In this document: in pieces, positions 10,479-19,527 of the stretch
How positions within the stretch are numbered: position 1 is the first letter of the stretch
How the letters are laid out: each line of letters opens with the position of its first letter
NCBI RefSeq assembly: GCF_001984035.1
Contig: NZ_CP019449.1
Location: 3,718,501 to 3,782,500 of the forward strand
DNA length: 64,000 bases
Origin: Sphingopyxis sp. QXT-31
GTDB taxonomy: Bacteria > Pseudomonadota > Alphaproteobacteria > Sphingomonadales > Sphingomonadaceae
Direction of reading: 5' to 3'
Notes under the pieces: model-generated
Databases searched by the model: none
Told to the model about the DNA's origin: nothing
The model's input: the letters and a program-made list of their open reading frames with translations, nothing else
Position numbers and translations under genes: made by a program

Positions 10479-11971
10479 CCGACAACCCGCCCTTCCGCAT
10501 CGTCATACTCGGCGGCGGGACGGCGGGGTGGATGACCGCGTGCCTGTTCGCCAAGCAATGGGCGGGGCGCGCGGCTATCACCGTGATCGAATCGCCCGAG
10601 ATCGGGATCATCGGCGTCGGCGAGGGTTCGACGCCGCAATTGAAGGCTTTCTTCGACGCGCTGGGCATCGCCGAGCGCGACTGGATGCCAGCGTGCGATG
10701 CGACCTACAAGATCGGCATCGGATTCGAAGGTTGGGGCGGCGCCGTCGCGCCGGGCTATTTCCATCCTTTCCCCGCACCGCTCGACGTCCACACGCAGTC
10801 GGCCTTCATCCGCAATGCGGCGCTGCGCCGCGGCGGGGTCGACGTGCCCGCGCATCCCGACGCCTTCTACCTCGCGCCGCGGCTCGCGGCGGCGGGACAG
10901 GGGCCGCATCCCGCCGAGAGCTTCCCCTTCGAGCTGAGCTACGGCTATCATTTCGACGCCTATAAGGTTGGCGCCTTCCTCTGCGACCATGCGGTTGGGC
11001 TGGGCGTGACGCATCTGACCCGCAAGGTCGAGGATGTGCGCGTCGGTTCCGAAGGCGCGGTCGAGGCGCTGTTGCTCGAAGACGGCGAGGCGGTCGAGGG
11101 CGATTTCTTCGTCGACTGCTCGGGCTTTCGCGCGCTGATCGCCGAGCAGGCGCTGGGCACGAAATTCCTGCCCTTTGCAGACAATCTCTTCAACGACCGC
11201 GCGGTGGTGATGCCCACCCCGCACGCCGAGGGCGCCCCGCTGCCGATCGCCACCGGCAGCCGCGCGATGGCGGCGGGCTGGCGCTGGACGATCCCGCTGA
11301 CCACGCGGATCGGCAACGGCTATGTCTATTCCAGCCGCTACATCGATCCCGAGGCGGCAGCGATCGAACTCCGAACCGCGCTCGGCGTCGGCGACGAGGT
11401 CGCGGCACGGCACCTCTCGATGAAGGTCGGGCGCCTCGCCGAGAGCTGGACGGGCAATTGTCTCGCGATGGGGCTGGCGCAGGGCTTCATCGAACCGCTC
11501 GAAGCGACCGCGCTGCACATCGTCATCGCGACCGCGCAGGAGTTCATCGCGGCGTTCGAAAGCGGTGGCTTCTCTCCAAAGCACCGCGCCGTCTTCAACG
11601 CGCGTATCGCCGCGCGCTACGAGGGCATCCGCGACTATATCGTCGCGCACTACCGCATGAACCGCCGCGCCGACGCGGGCGATTATTGGCGCGACGCCGC
11701 GGCGATGGAGACCCTGTCCGACGACCTCAAGGCGATGATCACCGCCTGGTTCACCCGCAGCGACATCGACGCGGTGATCGCCGAACGCGGTATCGGCGCC
11801 TATTATGGCAGCATCAGCTGGCACTGCCTGTTCGCGGGCTATGGAGTGTTTCCCGACGCGGCGCGGATGCGCGCGGCGGCGCCGGGCGACGGCGCGGCGG
11901 ACATGGCGGCGATCGATGATTTCCTGCGGCGCGCGGCGCTGAACTTCGGCGCGCACCGGCCGCCGACTTGA
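10475..11971 (+). CDS. Second flavin-dependent halogenase family protein
   Basis: This 498-residue paralogue of the product at 3478 starts at GTG, overlapping the GH97 stop by four bases. It has ILGGGTAGW (11-19), VGEGSTPQ, the lysine of TYKIGIGF (about K79), WRWTIP at about 269 and EPLEATALHIV, so the FAD fold and both catalytic residues appear intact. It is clearly diverged from the first copy, so this is not a recent tandem duplication. Having two halogenase-like genes in a glucan locus suggests either tailoring of an aromatic compound taken up with the glycan or a role not yet described. A perfect hairpin follows 8 bases after the stop. Confidence 0.87.
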   Translation: MTDNPPFRIVILGGGTAGWMTACLFAKQWAGRAAITVIESPEIGIIGVGEGSTPQLKAFFDALGIAERDWMPACDATYKIGIGFEGWGGAVAPGYFHPFPAPLDVHTQSAFIRNAALRRGGVDVPAHPDAFYLAPRLAAAGQGPHPAESFPFELSYGYHFDAYKVGAFLCDHAVGLGVTHLTRKVEDVRVGSEGAVEALLLEDGEAVEGDFFVDCSGFRALIAEQALGTKFLPFADNLFNDRAVVMPTPHAEGAPLPIATGSRAMAAGWRWTIPLTTRIGNGYVYSSRYIDPEAAAIELRTALGVGDEVAARHLSMKVGRLAESWTGNCLAMGLAQGFIEPLEATALHIVIATAQEFIAAFESGGFSPKHRAVFNARIAARYEGIRDYIVAHYRMNRRADAGDYWRDAAAMETLSDDLKAMITAWFTRSDIDAVIAERGIGAYYGSISWHCLFAGYGVFPDAARMRAAAPGDGAADMAAIDDFLRRAALNFGAHRPPT

Positions 11972-11978
11972 GGAATCG

Positions 11979-12022
11979 GGCGGCCCGTAGCTGAGGGAAG
12001 CCAAGCTCAGCTACGGGCCGCC
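11979..12022. terminator. Perfect 17-bp hairpin closing the glucan operon
   Basis: GGCGGCCCGTAGCTGAG (11979-11995) pairs exactly with 12006-12022 across a 10-base loop, directly after the last gene of the operon. There is no T-run, so it could be a processing or stabilising stem, or part of a dispersed palindrome, rather than a classic intrinsic terminator. Confidence 0.5.
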
Positions 12023-12144
12023 ACAGTATCTCTACTGCTTTGGTAGAGTGACAGCGGGTATCGATTCTGGCTAGATGCGAGTCGTTCGAAACGGCGCGGC
12101 AAATACTCGCTTCGTCGCCAGATTTATCGAGTCAGTTCAGCCCC

Positions 12145-12843
12145 ATGACCAAGACCGGTCTCATCATCCGCCATGTACCGCACGAGGGACTCGCGGGTTT
12201 CCGCGAGCCGATCGAGGCCGCGGGCTACAGGCTCGACCGCATCGACGTCGGCGACCCGGGCTTCGGCGCACTCGACCTCGGCGCGCCCGACCTGCTGATC
12301 ATGATGGGCGGCCCGATGGGGGTCTATGAGCAGGCCGAGCATCCGTGGATCGCGTGCCAGCTGCGGCGCCTCGCGCGCCGGCTCGAGGCGGGGCGGCCGA
12401 CGCTCGGCGTGTGCTTCGGCGCGCAGATGATCGCCGCTGCGCTCGGCGCGTCCGTATATCCGGGCCCCGCGAAGGAGGTCGGCTTCGACGCGCTGACTAT
12501 CCTCGATCCCGCCTCGCCGCTCGGCCATCTCGCCGGGGTGCCGGTGCTCCACTGGCACGGCGACACCTTCGACCTGCCCGCCGACGTCGAACTGCTCGCG
12601 TCGAGCGCAGCCTATCCGCACCAGGCCTTTCGCCGCGGACCCAACATCCTCGCGCTGCAATTCCACGCCGAAATGGGCCTCGACCCGCGCTTCGAACATT
12701 GGGTCGACCAATGGCCCGAGGCGCTGGCCGAGGTCGGCAGCTCGCCCGATACGATGCGCGCCGACCACGCGCGGCTGGGCCCGGGCGCGGTTGCGGCGGG
12801 GCGGCGGATGATCGGGCAGTGGCTGGGGGAATTGGCAGGGTAG
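12145..12843 (+). CDS. Class I glutamine amidotransferase (GMP synthase GATase-like)
   Basis: This 232-residue stand-alone class I glutamine amidotransferase has the oxyanion motif MMGGPMGV (53-60). The nucleophile is C90 in LGVCFGAQ, and the His/Glu pair is in LQFHAEM (H174, E176). Proteins of this type resemble the GATase domain of GMP synthase but lack the synthetase part and are usually annotated as putative amidotransferases; several hydrolyse gamma-glutamyl compounds. No partner synthase gene is adjacent, so the substrate is unknown. The gene is monocistronic, with a palindromic repeat starting 24 bases after its stop. Confidence 0.85.
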   Translation: MTKTGLIIRHVPHEGLAGFREPIEAAGYRLDRIDVGDPGFGALDLGAPDLLIMMGGPMGVYEQAEHPWIACQLRRLARRLEAGRPTLGVCFGAQMIAAALGASVYPGPAKEVGFDALTILDPASPLGHLAGVPVLHWHGDTFDLPADVELLASSAAYPHQAFRRGPNILALQFHAEMGLDPRFEHWVDQWPEALAEVGSSPDTMRADHARLGPGAVAAGRRMIGQWLGELAG

Positions 12844-12867
12844 GGGCAGAGCAGCCCATCCTCTATT

Positions 12868-12948
12868 CCGTTCGTGTCGAGCGAAGTCGAGACACCCCGA
12901 AGGTACGCGCTCCCAAAGCGTGTCTCGACTACGCTCGACACGAACGGG
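12868..12948. repeat. Dispersed palindromic element, family A (copy 1)
   Basis: Two arms, each built on GTCGAGCGAAGTCGAGAC or its complement and bordered by CCGTTCGTGTCGAG and CTCGACACGAACGG, face each other across about 22 bases. The same structure recurs at 22153-22232 and 53311-53392, with a half copy inside prmC at 53712-53742. It looks like a REP/BIME-type intergenic element; here it lies between two co-directional genes. Confidence 0.85.
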
Positions 12949-13063
12949 ATTTGTGGAACGGCCCGTCGGCTACCGGCCTCAACCAGCCCCCATCCACCAT
13001 CGTTTACGCCACCTTTACCAGTGTTGTTGCATGACATTTACCAATGTTTGCGACTGGGGATAA

Positions 13064-14392
13064 ATGATGGACAGCATGCGCGGACTGCTTTCGGGCAGCC
13101 ACGGCCAGGACGATGGTGCGATCGATTCGCCGCCCTCCGTCGGGGTCGACGAACGGCGGATGCAGGTGCGCGCCTATAATTATTGGGCGTCGCTGCTGTC
13201 CGACCGCGCCTATCCCTCGGTCGACGATCTCGACCTCGACCATCTCGACGATTTCGGCCCTTATGCGGTGCTGCTCGATTTCACGTCGGGAATCGAAAAT
13301 CCCGGCCTGTCCTTCCTCGGCGACAAGCTGCGCGCCGAATCGCAGATCGACGAGGACGTCCAATATATCCGCGAGGTTCCCGGCCGCTCCTTGCTGTCGC
13401 GGCTGACCGACCATTATCTCCAGATCATCGCCAACCGCGCGCCGATCGGCTTCGAGGCCGAATTCGTCAACGATCGCGGCACGACGATCATGTACCGCGG
13501 CATCCTGCTGCCCTTCTCGTCCGACGACGATACGATCGACTTCATCATGGGGGTGATCAACTGGAAGGAAGCCGCGCCTGCCGCGCAGGTAGAGGAATTG
13601 CAGCTGTCGGTCGAACAGGCGCTGCGCAGCGCCGCGCCGCTGACCGCCCCCGTGCCGGTATGGGCCGACGGTCCCGACAGCGAACATATCGACGACGACC
13701 CCGCGCCGGGCTTCGGCGCCTTCGCCGATGTCGACGCCGCGCTGGCGCTGCCGGTCGAGGACGGGCTCGACGTCGGCGCCGAACTGGGCGCGGGCGCCGC
13801 GCTCGCCGACTGGCTGGCGCTCGCGCGCGACACCGCCGAGCGCGCGCTCGCCGCCGACAGCCGCAGCCGCAGCGCGCTGTACCAGGCGGTCGGCCAGGCA
13901 TGGGATTTCGCCATCGCCGCCGGGGAAGCGCCAGACGAATTCGCCGAACTGCTCGCCGACGCGGGGCTGAAGGCGCAGGAGCGCGCCCCGATGACGCCGC
14001 TGGTCAAGCTGGTGTTCGGCGCCAATTACGACAAGACGCGCGTCGCCGAATATGCGTGCGTGCTGGGCCATGCGCGCGAGGAAGGCGTCGGCCGCGGCGA
14101 ACTGGCGCGCTATCTGGATAGCTATCCGGGTGGGCTCAAGGGGCTGGTCAAGGACGAGCGCGCGAAGCGGAGGCCCGCGGGCGTTGCGAAAGCGAAGCGC
14201 GATCCGGTGCTCGACACGCTCCGCGCCGCGCAGCCGGCGGTGATCCTCGAGCATGATGCCGGCGAGGCCGAATTCGTCGTGCTGATCGCAAAGGCGATGC
14301 CCGGCGGGCACATCGGCATCGTCGCCAGGGCCGACGACGACGACGCACTGCTCGCGAAGCTCGCGCGCAAGGCGGTGGTGATTACGGGTTGA
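13064..14392 (+). CDS. PAS-domain-like protein of unknown function
   Basis: This 442-residue protein lacks a signal peptide. Residues ~30-170 (RAYNYWASLLSDRAYPSVDDLDLDHLDDFGPYAVLLDF, REVPGRSLLSRLTDHYLQII, GFEAEFVNDRGTTIMYRGILLPFS) resemble the PAS_5-type sensory domain common in alphaproteobacterial proteins. The middle (about 215-330) is acidic and Ala-rich with predicted helices, and the end is basic (KRRPAGVAKAKRD) followed by a compact beta segment. No enzymatic, HTH or transmembrane segment is visible, so it may be a signalling adaptor. ATG at 13064 is followed at once by a second ATG; GGGGATAA lies upstream. Confidence 0.7.
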   Translation: MMDSMRGLLSGSHGQDDGAIDSPPSVGVDERRMQVRAYNYWASLLSDRAYPSVDDLDLDHLDDFGPYAVLLDFTSGIENPGLSFLGDKLRAESQIDEDVQYIREVPGRSLLSRLTDHYLQIIANRAPIGFEAEFVNDRGTTIMYRGILLPFSSDDDTIDFIMGVINWKEAAPAAQVEELQLSVEQALRSAAPLTAPVPVWADGPDSEHIDDDPAPGFGAFADVDAALALPVEDGLDVGAELGAGAALADWLALARDTAERALAADSRSRSALYQAVGQAWDFAIAAGEAPDEFAELLADAGLKAQERAPMTPLVKLVFGANYDKTRVAEYACVLGHAREEGVGRGELARYLDSYPGGLKGLVKDERAKRRPAGVAKAKRDPVLDTLRAAQPAVILEHDAGEAEFVVLIAKAMPGGHIGIVARADDDDALLAKLARKAVVITG

Positions 14393-14401
14393 GCTCCTTC
14401 C

Positions 14402-14541
14402 AAGATCCTCCTCACGCGAAGCGATGGGGAGGTGGCAGCGCGAAGCGCTGACGGAGGGGTAACAACGCTGACGCGAAACCCCTCCACCACCGCCTGCGGC
14501 GGCGGTCCCCCTCCCCAGCGCTTCGCGATGGGGAGGATCTT
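14402..14541. repeat. Large dispersed palindrome, family B (copy 1)
   Basis: A 140-base element with ends AAGATCCTCC and GGAGGATCTT complementary to each other. The interior contains GAGGTGGCAGCGCGAAGCGC, ACGGAGGGGT and a GC-rich hairpin. It fills most of the 300-base gap between the PAS-like gene and NAD-GDH; I see nothing else in that gap. A second copy lies in inverted orientation at 28378-28516. Confidence 0.85.
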
Positions 14542-14692
14542 TGCGCAACAGACAAACCAAAAATTGAAATAATTTAACGCGGCCCTTTGCGCGGGGGGTT
14601 GAGCCGCGCGCGCGAGAGGCGCATAGGGGCGGGCAGCGAACGGGCCAGCCACCCCCCGGCACAGGCCCGCCTCATCGGGAAGCCTGAACCCT

Positions 14693-17600
14693 ATGCCCCA
14701 AAAGATTGCCGAAACCGCCGAAGCCGACAACGAGGCCGCGGCGCCCGCCCCCGTTCCCGCGAAGATTTCCAAGGCCTATCAGGCCGCGCTGAAGGACAGC
14801 GCGCTGCCCGGCGAGGGCGACGACCTCGACGCGACGGCGCTGAAGGACGCGGGCGAATTCGCCGCGCGCGCCTCGCTCGCGCGCACCCCCGGCACCCCGT
14901 CGCTGCTGCTCGAACCGATGGCCGCCGACGGCACCGATCGCCGCATGCGCCTCGCCGTGGTCAACGACGACATGCCCTTCCTGGTCGATTCGGTGTCCCA
15001 GATCGTCGGCGCGCAAGGGCTGGTGATCCACCGCATCCTGCACCCCGTGGTCGCCGCGACGCGCGACGCCAAGGGCGCGCTGACCGGCGCCGAGGCCGTG
15101 ACGCCGGGCTGCGACGGCCGCGAATCGGTGATCTATATGGAGCTCGAGCGCGGCGACGCGCGCGCGCGCCGGCGCCTGCTCGACGGGCTCGAAGGCGCGC
15201 TCGCCGACGTGCGCGCCGCAGTGACCGACTGGAAGGCGATGCGCGCCGCGATGCTCGCCGACGCCGCGATGCGCGTCGAGGGCGAGGGCGCCGAGCTGCT
15301 CCGCTGGTTCGAGGGCGGCGCGATGACCCAGCTCGGCCACGAGTGGCGCACGCGCAGCGGCGACGTCGAACAGCCGCTGGGGATCAGCGCGTCGAGCAGC
15401 GGGCAACTCCTGTCGCCCAACGCGCTCGACGCCGCCTTCGCCTGGTTCGACGGCGGCGGCCATTCGCCGCTGCTGATCAAGTCGAACCGGCTGTCGGCGG
15501 TGCACCGCCGCGTGCTGCTCGACCTCGTCATCGTGCCCGAGATGAAGGGCAAGACCGTCGAGAAGCTCTCGATCCACGCCGGCCTCTGGACCAGCGCCGC
15601 GCTGTCGACCCCGCCCGCGAAGGTGCCGATGCTGCGCGCGCAGCTCGACGCGCTGATGGCGAAATTCGGCTTCGACCCCACGGGGCACGCGGGCAAGGCG
15701 CTCGCGCACGCGCTCACCGCGCTGCCGCACGACCTGCTCATCGCCTTCGACGCCGCCTCGCTCGAGGATCTCGTGCTCACCTCGATGTCGATCACCGACC
15801 GGCCGCGGCCGAAGCTGGTGATGGTGCGCAGCGCGCTGGGCCGCCACCTGTTCGCCTTCGTCTGGTTGCCGCGCGACGAGGTGTCGACCGGGCGCCGCAT
15901 CGCGGTCGAGGCGATGCTGGTGCGCGAAGCCCGCGCGGGCGTGATCGGCTGGACGATGGTGCTCGAGGACGGCGGCGCGGCCTTGCTGCGCTACACGCTG
16001 GATCTCCGCAGCGGCGGGGTCGTCCCCGACGCCGACAAGCTCAACGCGCAGCTCGAACAGATGGTGCGCGGCTGGCAGCCCGAGGTCGAGGCGGCGCTCG
16101 CGAAGCGCGGCGACCCGGGCCGTGCCGCGGCGCTGGCGTCGCGTTTTGCGCCGCTGTTCCCGGCCAATTACCGCAACCTCTACGACCCCGAGGAAGCCGC
16201 GCGAGACATATTGCGCCTGCGCGACCTCGACGCCGAGCGCCCGCGTAGCGTGCGCCTCGCGAAGAAGAGCCTCGACGGCGACGACCGGCTGCGGCTCAAG
16301 GTCTACAGCGCGGTGGGCCCGCTCGCCCTCTCCGATGTCGTCCCCGCGCTCGAACATTTCGGCTTCGAGGTGCTCGAGGAAATCCCGACGACGCTCGGCG
16401 TGAGCCGCGTTCCGGGCGCCGAAGGCGACGACGACGTGCCCGCAGTGATCCACGACTTCTCGCTGAAGCTGCCCGCCTCGGTCGACGAACTCGCGCTGCT
16501 CCCGCACACCGAGGTGATCGAGGGCGCGATCGCCGCTGTGCTCGACGGGCGTGCCGAGAACGACGCGTTCAACGAGCTGGTGCTCGTGACGCAAACCGAT
16601 CCGCAGGCGATCGTCTGGCTGCGCGCCTGGTTCCGCTACATGCGCCAGGGCGGGTCGAGCTACGGCATGGACACGGTCGTCGCGGCGCTGCGCCACGCGC
16701 CCGACCTGACCGCGGCGCTGGTCGAGCGCTTCTGCGCGCTCCACGATCCCGCGAAGCACGACGCCGACCGCGCGGCCTTCCTCGATGCCGAGATCCAGGC
16801 GGGGTTCGCCGCGATCAAGTCGATCGACGACGACCGCATTCTGCGCCTCTTCCACGCCGTGATCGGCGCGACCTTGCGCACCAACGCCTTCGCTCCCGCG
16901 GCCGCCGAAGCGCTGGCGTTCAAGATCGACAGCAGCAAGGTCCCCGGCCTGCCCAAGCCTTTGCCCTGGCGCGAGGTGTGGGTCTATTCGCCGCGCGTCG
17001 AGGGCATCCACCTGCGCGCCGGCCCCGTCGCGCGCGGCGGCCTGCGCTGGTCCGACCGCCGCGACGACTTCCGCACCGAGATCCTCGGCCTCATGAAAGC
17101 GCAGCGCGTCAAGAACGCCGTCATCGTGCCGACCGGCGCGAAGGGCGGCTTCTATCCCAAGGCCTTGCCCGACGTGGCGCTGGACCGCGACGCCTGGTTC
17201 GCCGAGGGCACCGAATGCTATCGCATCTTCATCCGCTCGCTTCTGTCGATCACCGACAATCTGGTCGCGGGCAAGGTCGTGCATCCCGCGGGCGTGGTGA
17301 TCCACGACGGCGACGATCCCTATTTCGTGGTCGCCGCCGACAAGGGCACCGCGACCTTCTCCGACGTCGCCAATGCGCTCGCGATGGAGCGCGACTTCTG
17401 GCTCGGCGACGCCTTCGCGAGCGGCGGGTCGAAGGGGTATGACCACAAGGCGATGGGCATCACCGCCAAGGGCGCGTGGGTCTCGGTCCAGCGCCACTTC
17501 GCCGAGCTCGGCGTCGACGTCCAGACCGACACCATCCGCGTCGTCGGCTGCGGCGACATGTCGGGCGACGTGTTCGGCAACGGCATGCTGCTGTCGAAGG

Positions 17601-19411
17601 CGCTCAAGCTCGTCGCGGCGTTCGACCATCGCCACATCTTCCTCGACCCCGATCCCGATCCGGCGAAGAGCTGGAAGGAGCGCGAGCGGATGTTCAACCT
17701 GTCGCGGTCGAGCTGGGAAGATTATGACAAGAAGCTGATCTCGAAGGGCGGCGGCGTCTTCCCGCGCAGCCAGAAGAGCATCCCGCTGACCCCCGAAGTG
17801 CAGGCCGCGCTCGGCCTGTCGCAAGCGGAGATCGACCCCGGCTCACTGATCTCGGCGATCCTGAAGGCGCCCGCCGACCTCCTCTGGTTCGGCGGCATCG
17901 GCACCTATGTGAAGGCCGCAAGCCAGAATAATGCCGAGGTCGGCGATCCCGCCAACGACGCGCTGCGCGTCGATGCCGAGGATCTGCGCGTGAAAGCGGT
18001 CGGCGAGGGCGCGAACCTCGGCGTAACTCAGGCGGCGCGCATCGCCTTTTCGGCGCACGGCGGGCGGATCAACACCGACTTCATCGACAATAGCGCGGGC
18101 GTCGACTGCTCGGATAATGAAGTCAATATCAAGATCGCGCTGAACCGCGAGATGGCCGAGGGGCGCCTCAGCCAGGACGACCGCGACGCGCTGCTCGTGC
18201 GCATGACCGACAATGTGTCGGCGCTGGTGCTCGAGGACAACCGGCTCCAGGCGCTCGCGCTGTCGATCGCCGAAAAGGGCGGCTCGGCCGCGGTGCCGTC
18301 GCTGGTGCGCGTGATGGAGACTTTCGAGGCCGCGGGGCGGCTCGATCGCAAGGTCGAGGGGCTGGCCGCGAACGACGAGCTCCTCCGCCGCTCGGCCGAG
18401 GGGCGCGGGCTGACGCGGCCCGAACTCGCGGTGCTGCTGTCGACGTCGAAGCTGGCGCTGCAGGATGCGATCGAGCATAGCGACCTTGCCAACGATCCGG
18501 CGCTCGCGAGCGACCTTGCGGCGGCCTTTCCGGCCGAGATGCAGCGCGATTTCGCAGCTGCGATCGCCGACCATCAGCTCCGCCGCGAGATCATCGCGAC
18601 CAAGCTCGCGAACCGCATCGTCAACCGCATGGGCGTGGTGCATCCGTTCGAGCTGGTCGAGGAGGAAGGCTGTTCCTTGGGCGACGTCGCCGCCGCCTTC
18701 GTCGCGGTCGAGCGATTGCTCGGCATGCACGACATCTGGGCGTCGCTCGACACCGCGAAGATCGACGAGGCGATCCGCCTGTCGCTGTTCGCCCAAGCGG
18801 CGTCGGCGATGGCCTCGCAGATCGCCGACCTGCTGCGCGCCGCGCCGGGACAGCCGCAGCCGGGCCCGCTCGTCGCGCGGCTCGAGCCCGGGGTCGATCG
18901 CCTCATGGCAGGGGTCGACGGCCTCCTCAGCCCCTCGGTCAAGCGCCAGTGGGACATGCTGAGCCTGCAATTGCTCGACGCGGGCGCGCCCGAGGCGCTG
19001 GCGTCGTCGGTCGTGCGCCTGTTCAAGACCGACGGCGCGATCGGCATCGTCGACCTCGCCGAACGCCGCGGCGACGACGAGATCGCGGTGACGCACGCCT
19101 TTACCCATTTGGGCGAAGCGCTCGGGCTCGACTGGGCGCAGACGCTGGCGGCGCATATGAGCCCCGCCGATCCGTGGGAACGCCTGCTGGTCAACAGCCT
19201 CGCGCGCGATTTCCAGCAGATGCGGCTGACCTTCCTTGGCCAACTGCCCGCGGGCGACCTCGACGCCGCGGTGACCAAATGGCTCGCCGACAATGGCCCG
19301 CGCGTCGCGCAGTTCCGCGCGACGGTCGACCGCGCGCGGACGATCCCGAACCCCAACGGCGCGATGCTCTCGCACATCGCCGGCCAGGCGCGCGGATTGC
19401 TGGGACGGTAG
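14693..19411 (+). CDS. NAD-specific glutamate dehydrogenase, large (about 180 kDa) type
   Basis: This 1572-residue protein has the length and layout of the large NAD-glutamate dehydrogenases of Alphaproteobacteria, Pseudomonas and Streptomyces. There is a long N-terminal regulatory region (about 1-700), a catalytic core with RAGPVARGGLRWSDRRDDFR and VPTGAKGGFYPK (about 780-830), an NAD-binding region (VVGCGDMSGDVFGNG, about 945-960), and a C-terminal helical region. It deaminates glutamate to 2-oxoglutarate and ammonium, mainly for catabolism, in the cytoplasm. It is monocistronic: a family B palindrome lies upstream and a paired palindrome downstream. The ATG at 14693 gives the usual Ala/Glu-rich amino end. 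Confidence 0.95.
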   Translation: MPQKIAETAEADNEAAAPAPVPAKISKAYQAALKDSALPGEGDDLDATALKDAGEFAARASLARTPGTPSLLLEPMAADGTDRRMRLAVVNDDMPFLVDSVSQIVGAQGLVIHRILHPVVAATRDAKGALTGAEAVTPGCDGRESVIYMELERGDARARRRLLDGLEGALADVRAAVTDWKAMRAAMLADAAMRVEGEGAELLRWFEGGAMTQLGHEWRTRSGDVEQPLGISASSSGQLLSPNALDAAFAWFDGGGHSPLLIKSNRLSAVHRRVLLDLVIVPEMKGKTVEKLSIHAGLWTSAALSTPPAKVPMLRAQLDALMAKFGFDPTGHAGKALAHALTALPHDLLIAFDAASLEDLVLTSMSITDRPRPKLVMVRSALGRHLFAFVWLPRDEVSTGRRIAVEAMLVREARAGVIGWTMVLEDGGAALLRYTLDLRSGGVVPDADKLNAQLEQMVRGWQPEVEAALAKRGDPGRAAALASRFAPLFPANYRNLYDPEEAARDILRLRDLDAERPRSVRLAKKSLDGDDRLRLKVYSAVGPLALSDVVPALEHFGFEVLEEIPTTLGVSRVPGAEGDDDVPAVIHDFSLKLPASVDELALLPHTEVIEGAIAAVLDGRAENDAFNELVLVTQTDPQAIVWLRAWFRYMRQGGSSYGMDTVVAALRHAPDLTAALVERFCALHDPAKHDADRAAFLDAEIQAGFAAIKSIDDDRILRLFHAVIGATLRTNAFAPAAAEALAFKIDSSKVPGLPKPLPWREVWVYSPRVEGIHLRAGPVARGGLRWSDRRDDFRTEILGLMKAQRVKNAVIVPTGAKGGFYPKALPDVALDRDAWFAEGTECYRIFIRSLLSITDNLVAGKVVHPAGVVIHDGDDPYFVVAADKGTATFSDVANALAMERDFWLGDAFASGGSKGYDHKAMGITAKGAWVSVQRHFAELGVDVQTDTIRVVGCGDMSGDVFGNGMLLSKALKLVAAFDHRHIFLDPDPDPAKSWKERERMFNLSRSSWEDYDKKLISKGGGVFPRSQKSIPLTPEVQAALGLSQAEIDPGSLISAILKAPADLLWFGGIGTYVKAASQNNAEVGDPANDALRVDAEDLRVKAVGEGANLGVTQAARIAFSAHGGRINTDFIDNSAGVDCSDNEVNIKIALNREMAEGRLSQDDRDALLVRMTDNVSALVLEDNRLQALALSIAEKGGSAAVPSLVRVMETFEAAGRLDRKVEGLAANDELLRRSAEGRGLTRPELAVLLSTSKLALQDAIEHSDLANDPALASDLAAAFPAEMQRDFAAAIADHQLRREIIATKLANRIVNRMGVVHPFELVEEEGCSLGDVAAAFVAVERLLGMHDIWASLDTAKIDEAIRLSLFAQAASAMASQIADLLRAAPGQPQPGPLVARLEPGVDRLMAGVDGLLSPSVKRQWDMLSLQLLDAGAPEALASSVVRLFKTDGAIGIVDLAERRGDDEIAVTHAFTHLGEALGLDWAQTLAAHMSPADPWERLLVNSLARDFQQMRLTFLGQLPAGDLDAAVTKWLADNGPRVAQFRATVDRARTIPNPNGAMLSHIAGQARGLLGR

Positions 19412-19428
19412 TCACCGGCGGCGCGGGC

Positions 19429-19516
19429 AATAAATAGGGACAGTCCCTATTTAATCATCCGCGCCGTTCCGGACCAGCCGATCGATGAAATTAAATAGGG
19501 ACTGTCCCTATTTATT
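19429..19516. repeat. Paired 27-bp palindromes in perfect inverted repeat
   Basis: Two 27-base units (19429-19455 and 19490-19516), each centred on TAGGGACAGTCCCTA or TAGGGACTGTCCCTA, are exact reverse complements of each other across a 34-base spacer. Each unit is also nearly self-complementary, so both hairpin and cruciform forms are possible. This AT-flanked palindrome resembles dispersed elements known in many Proteobacteria. It lies in the gap after the NAD-GDH stop and ends 11 bases before the TTG start of the next gene. Confidence 0.9.
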
Positions 19517-19527
19517 GGGAGACTCCC

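Noticed and set aside
3478..11971. Reading the two halogenases as part of a natural-product biosynthetic cluster
   Set aside because: No polyketide, peptide synthetase or tailoring genes are nearby; every other gene here acts on alpha-glucans.
12874..13034. Short open frames reading through the family A palindrome
   Set aside because: They are made only of repeat sequence (VERSRDTP, CLDYARHER) and have no ribosome site; not independent genes.
14672..17824. Long antisense open frame of over 1000 codons opposite NAD-GDH
   Set aside because: Same cause: composition is low-complexity and no known fold or start signal is visible.
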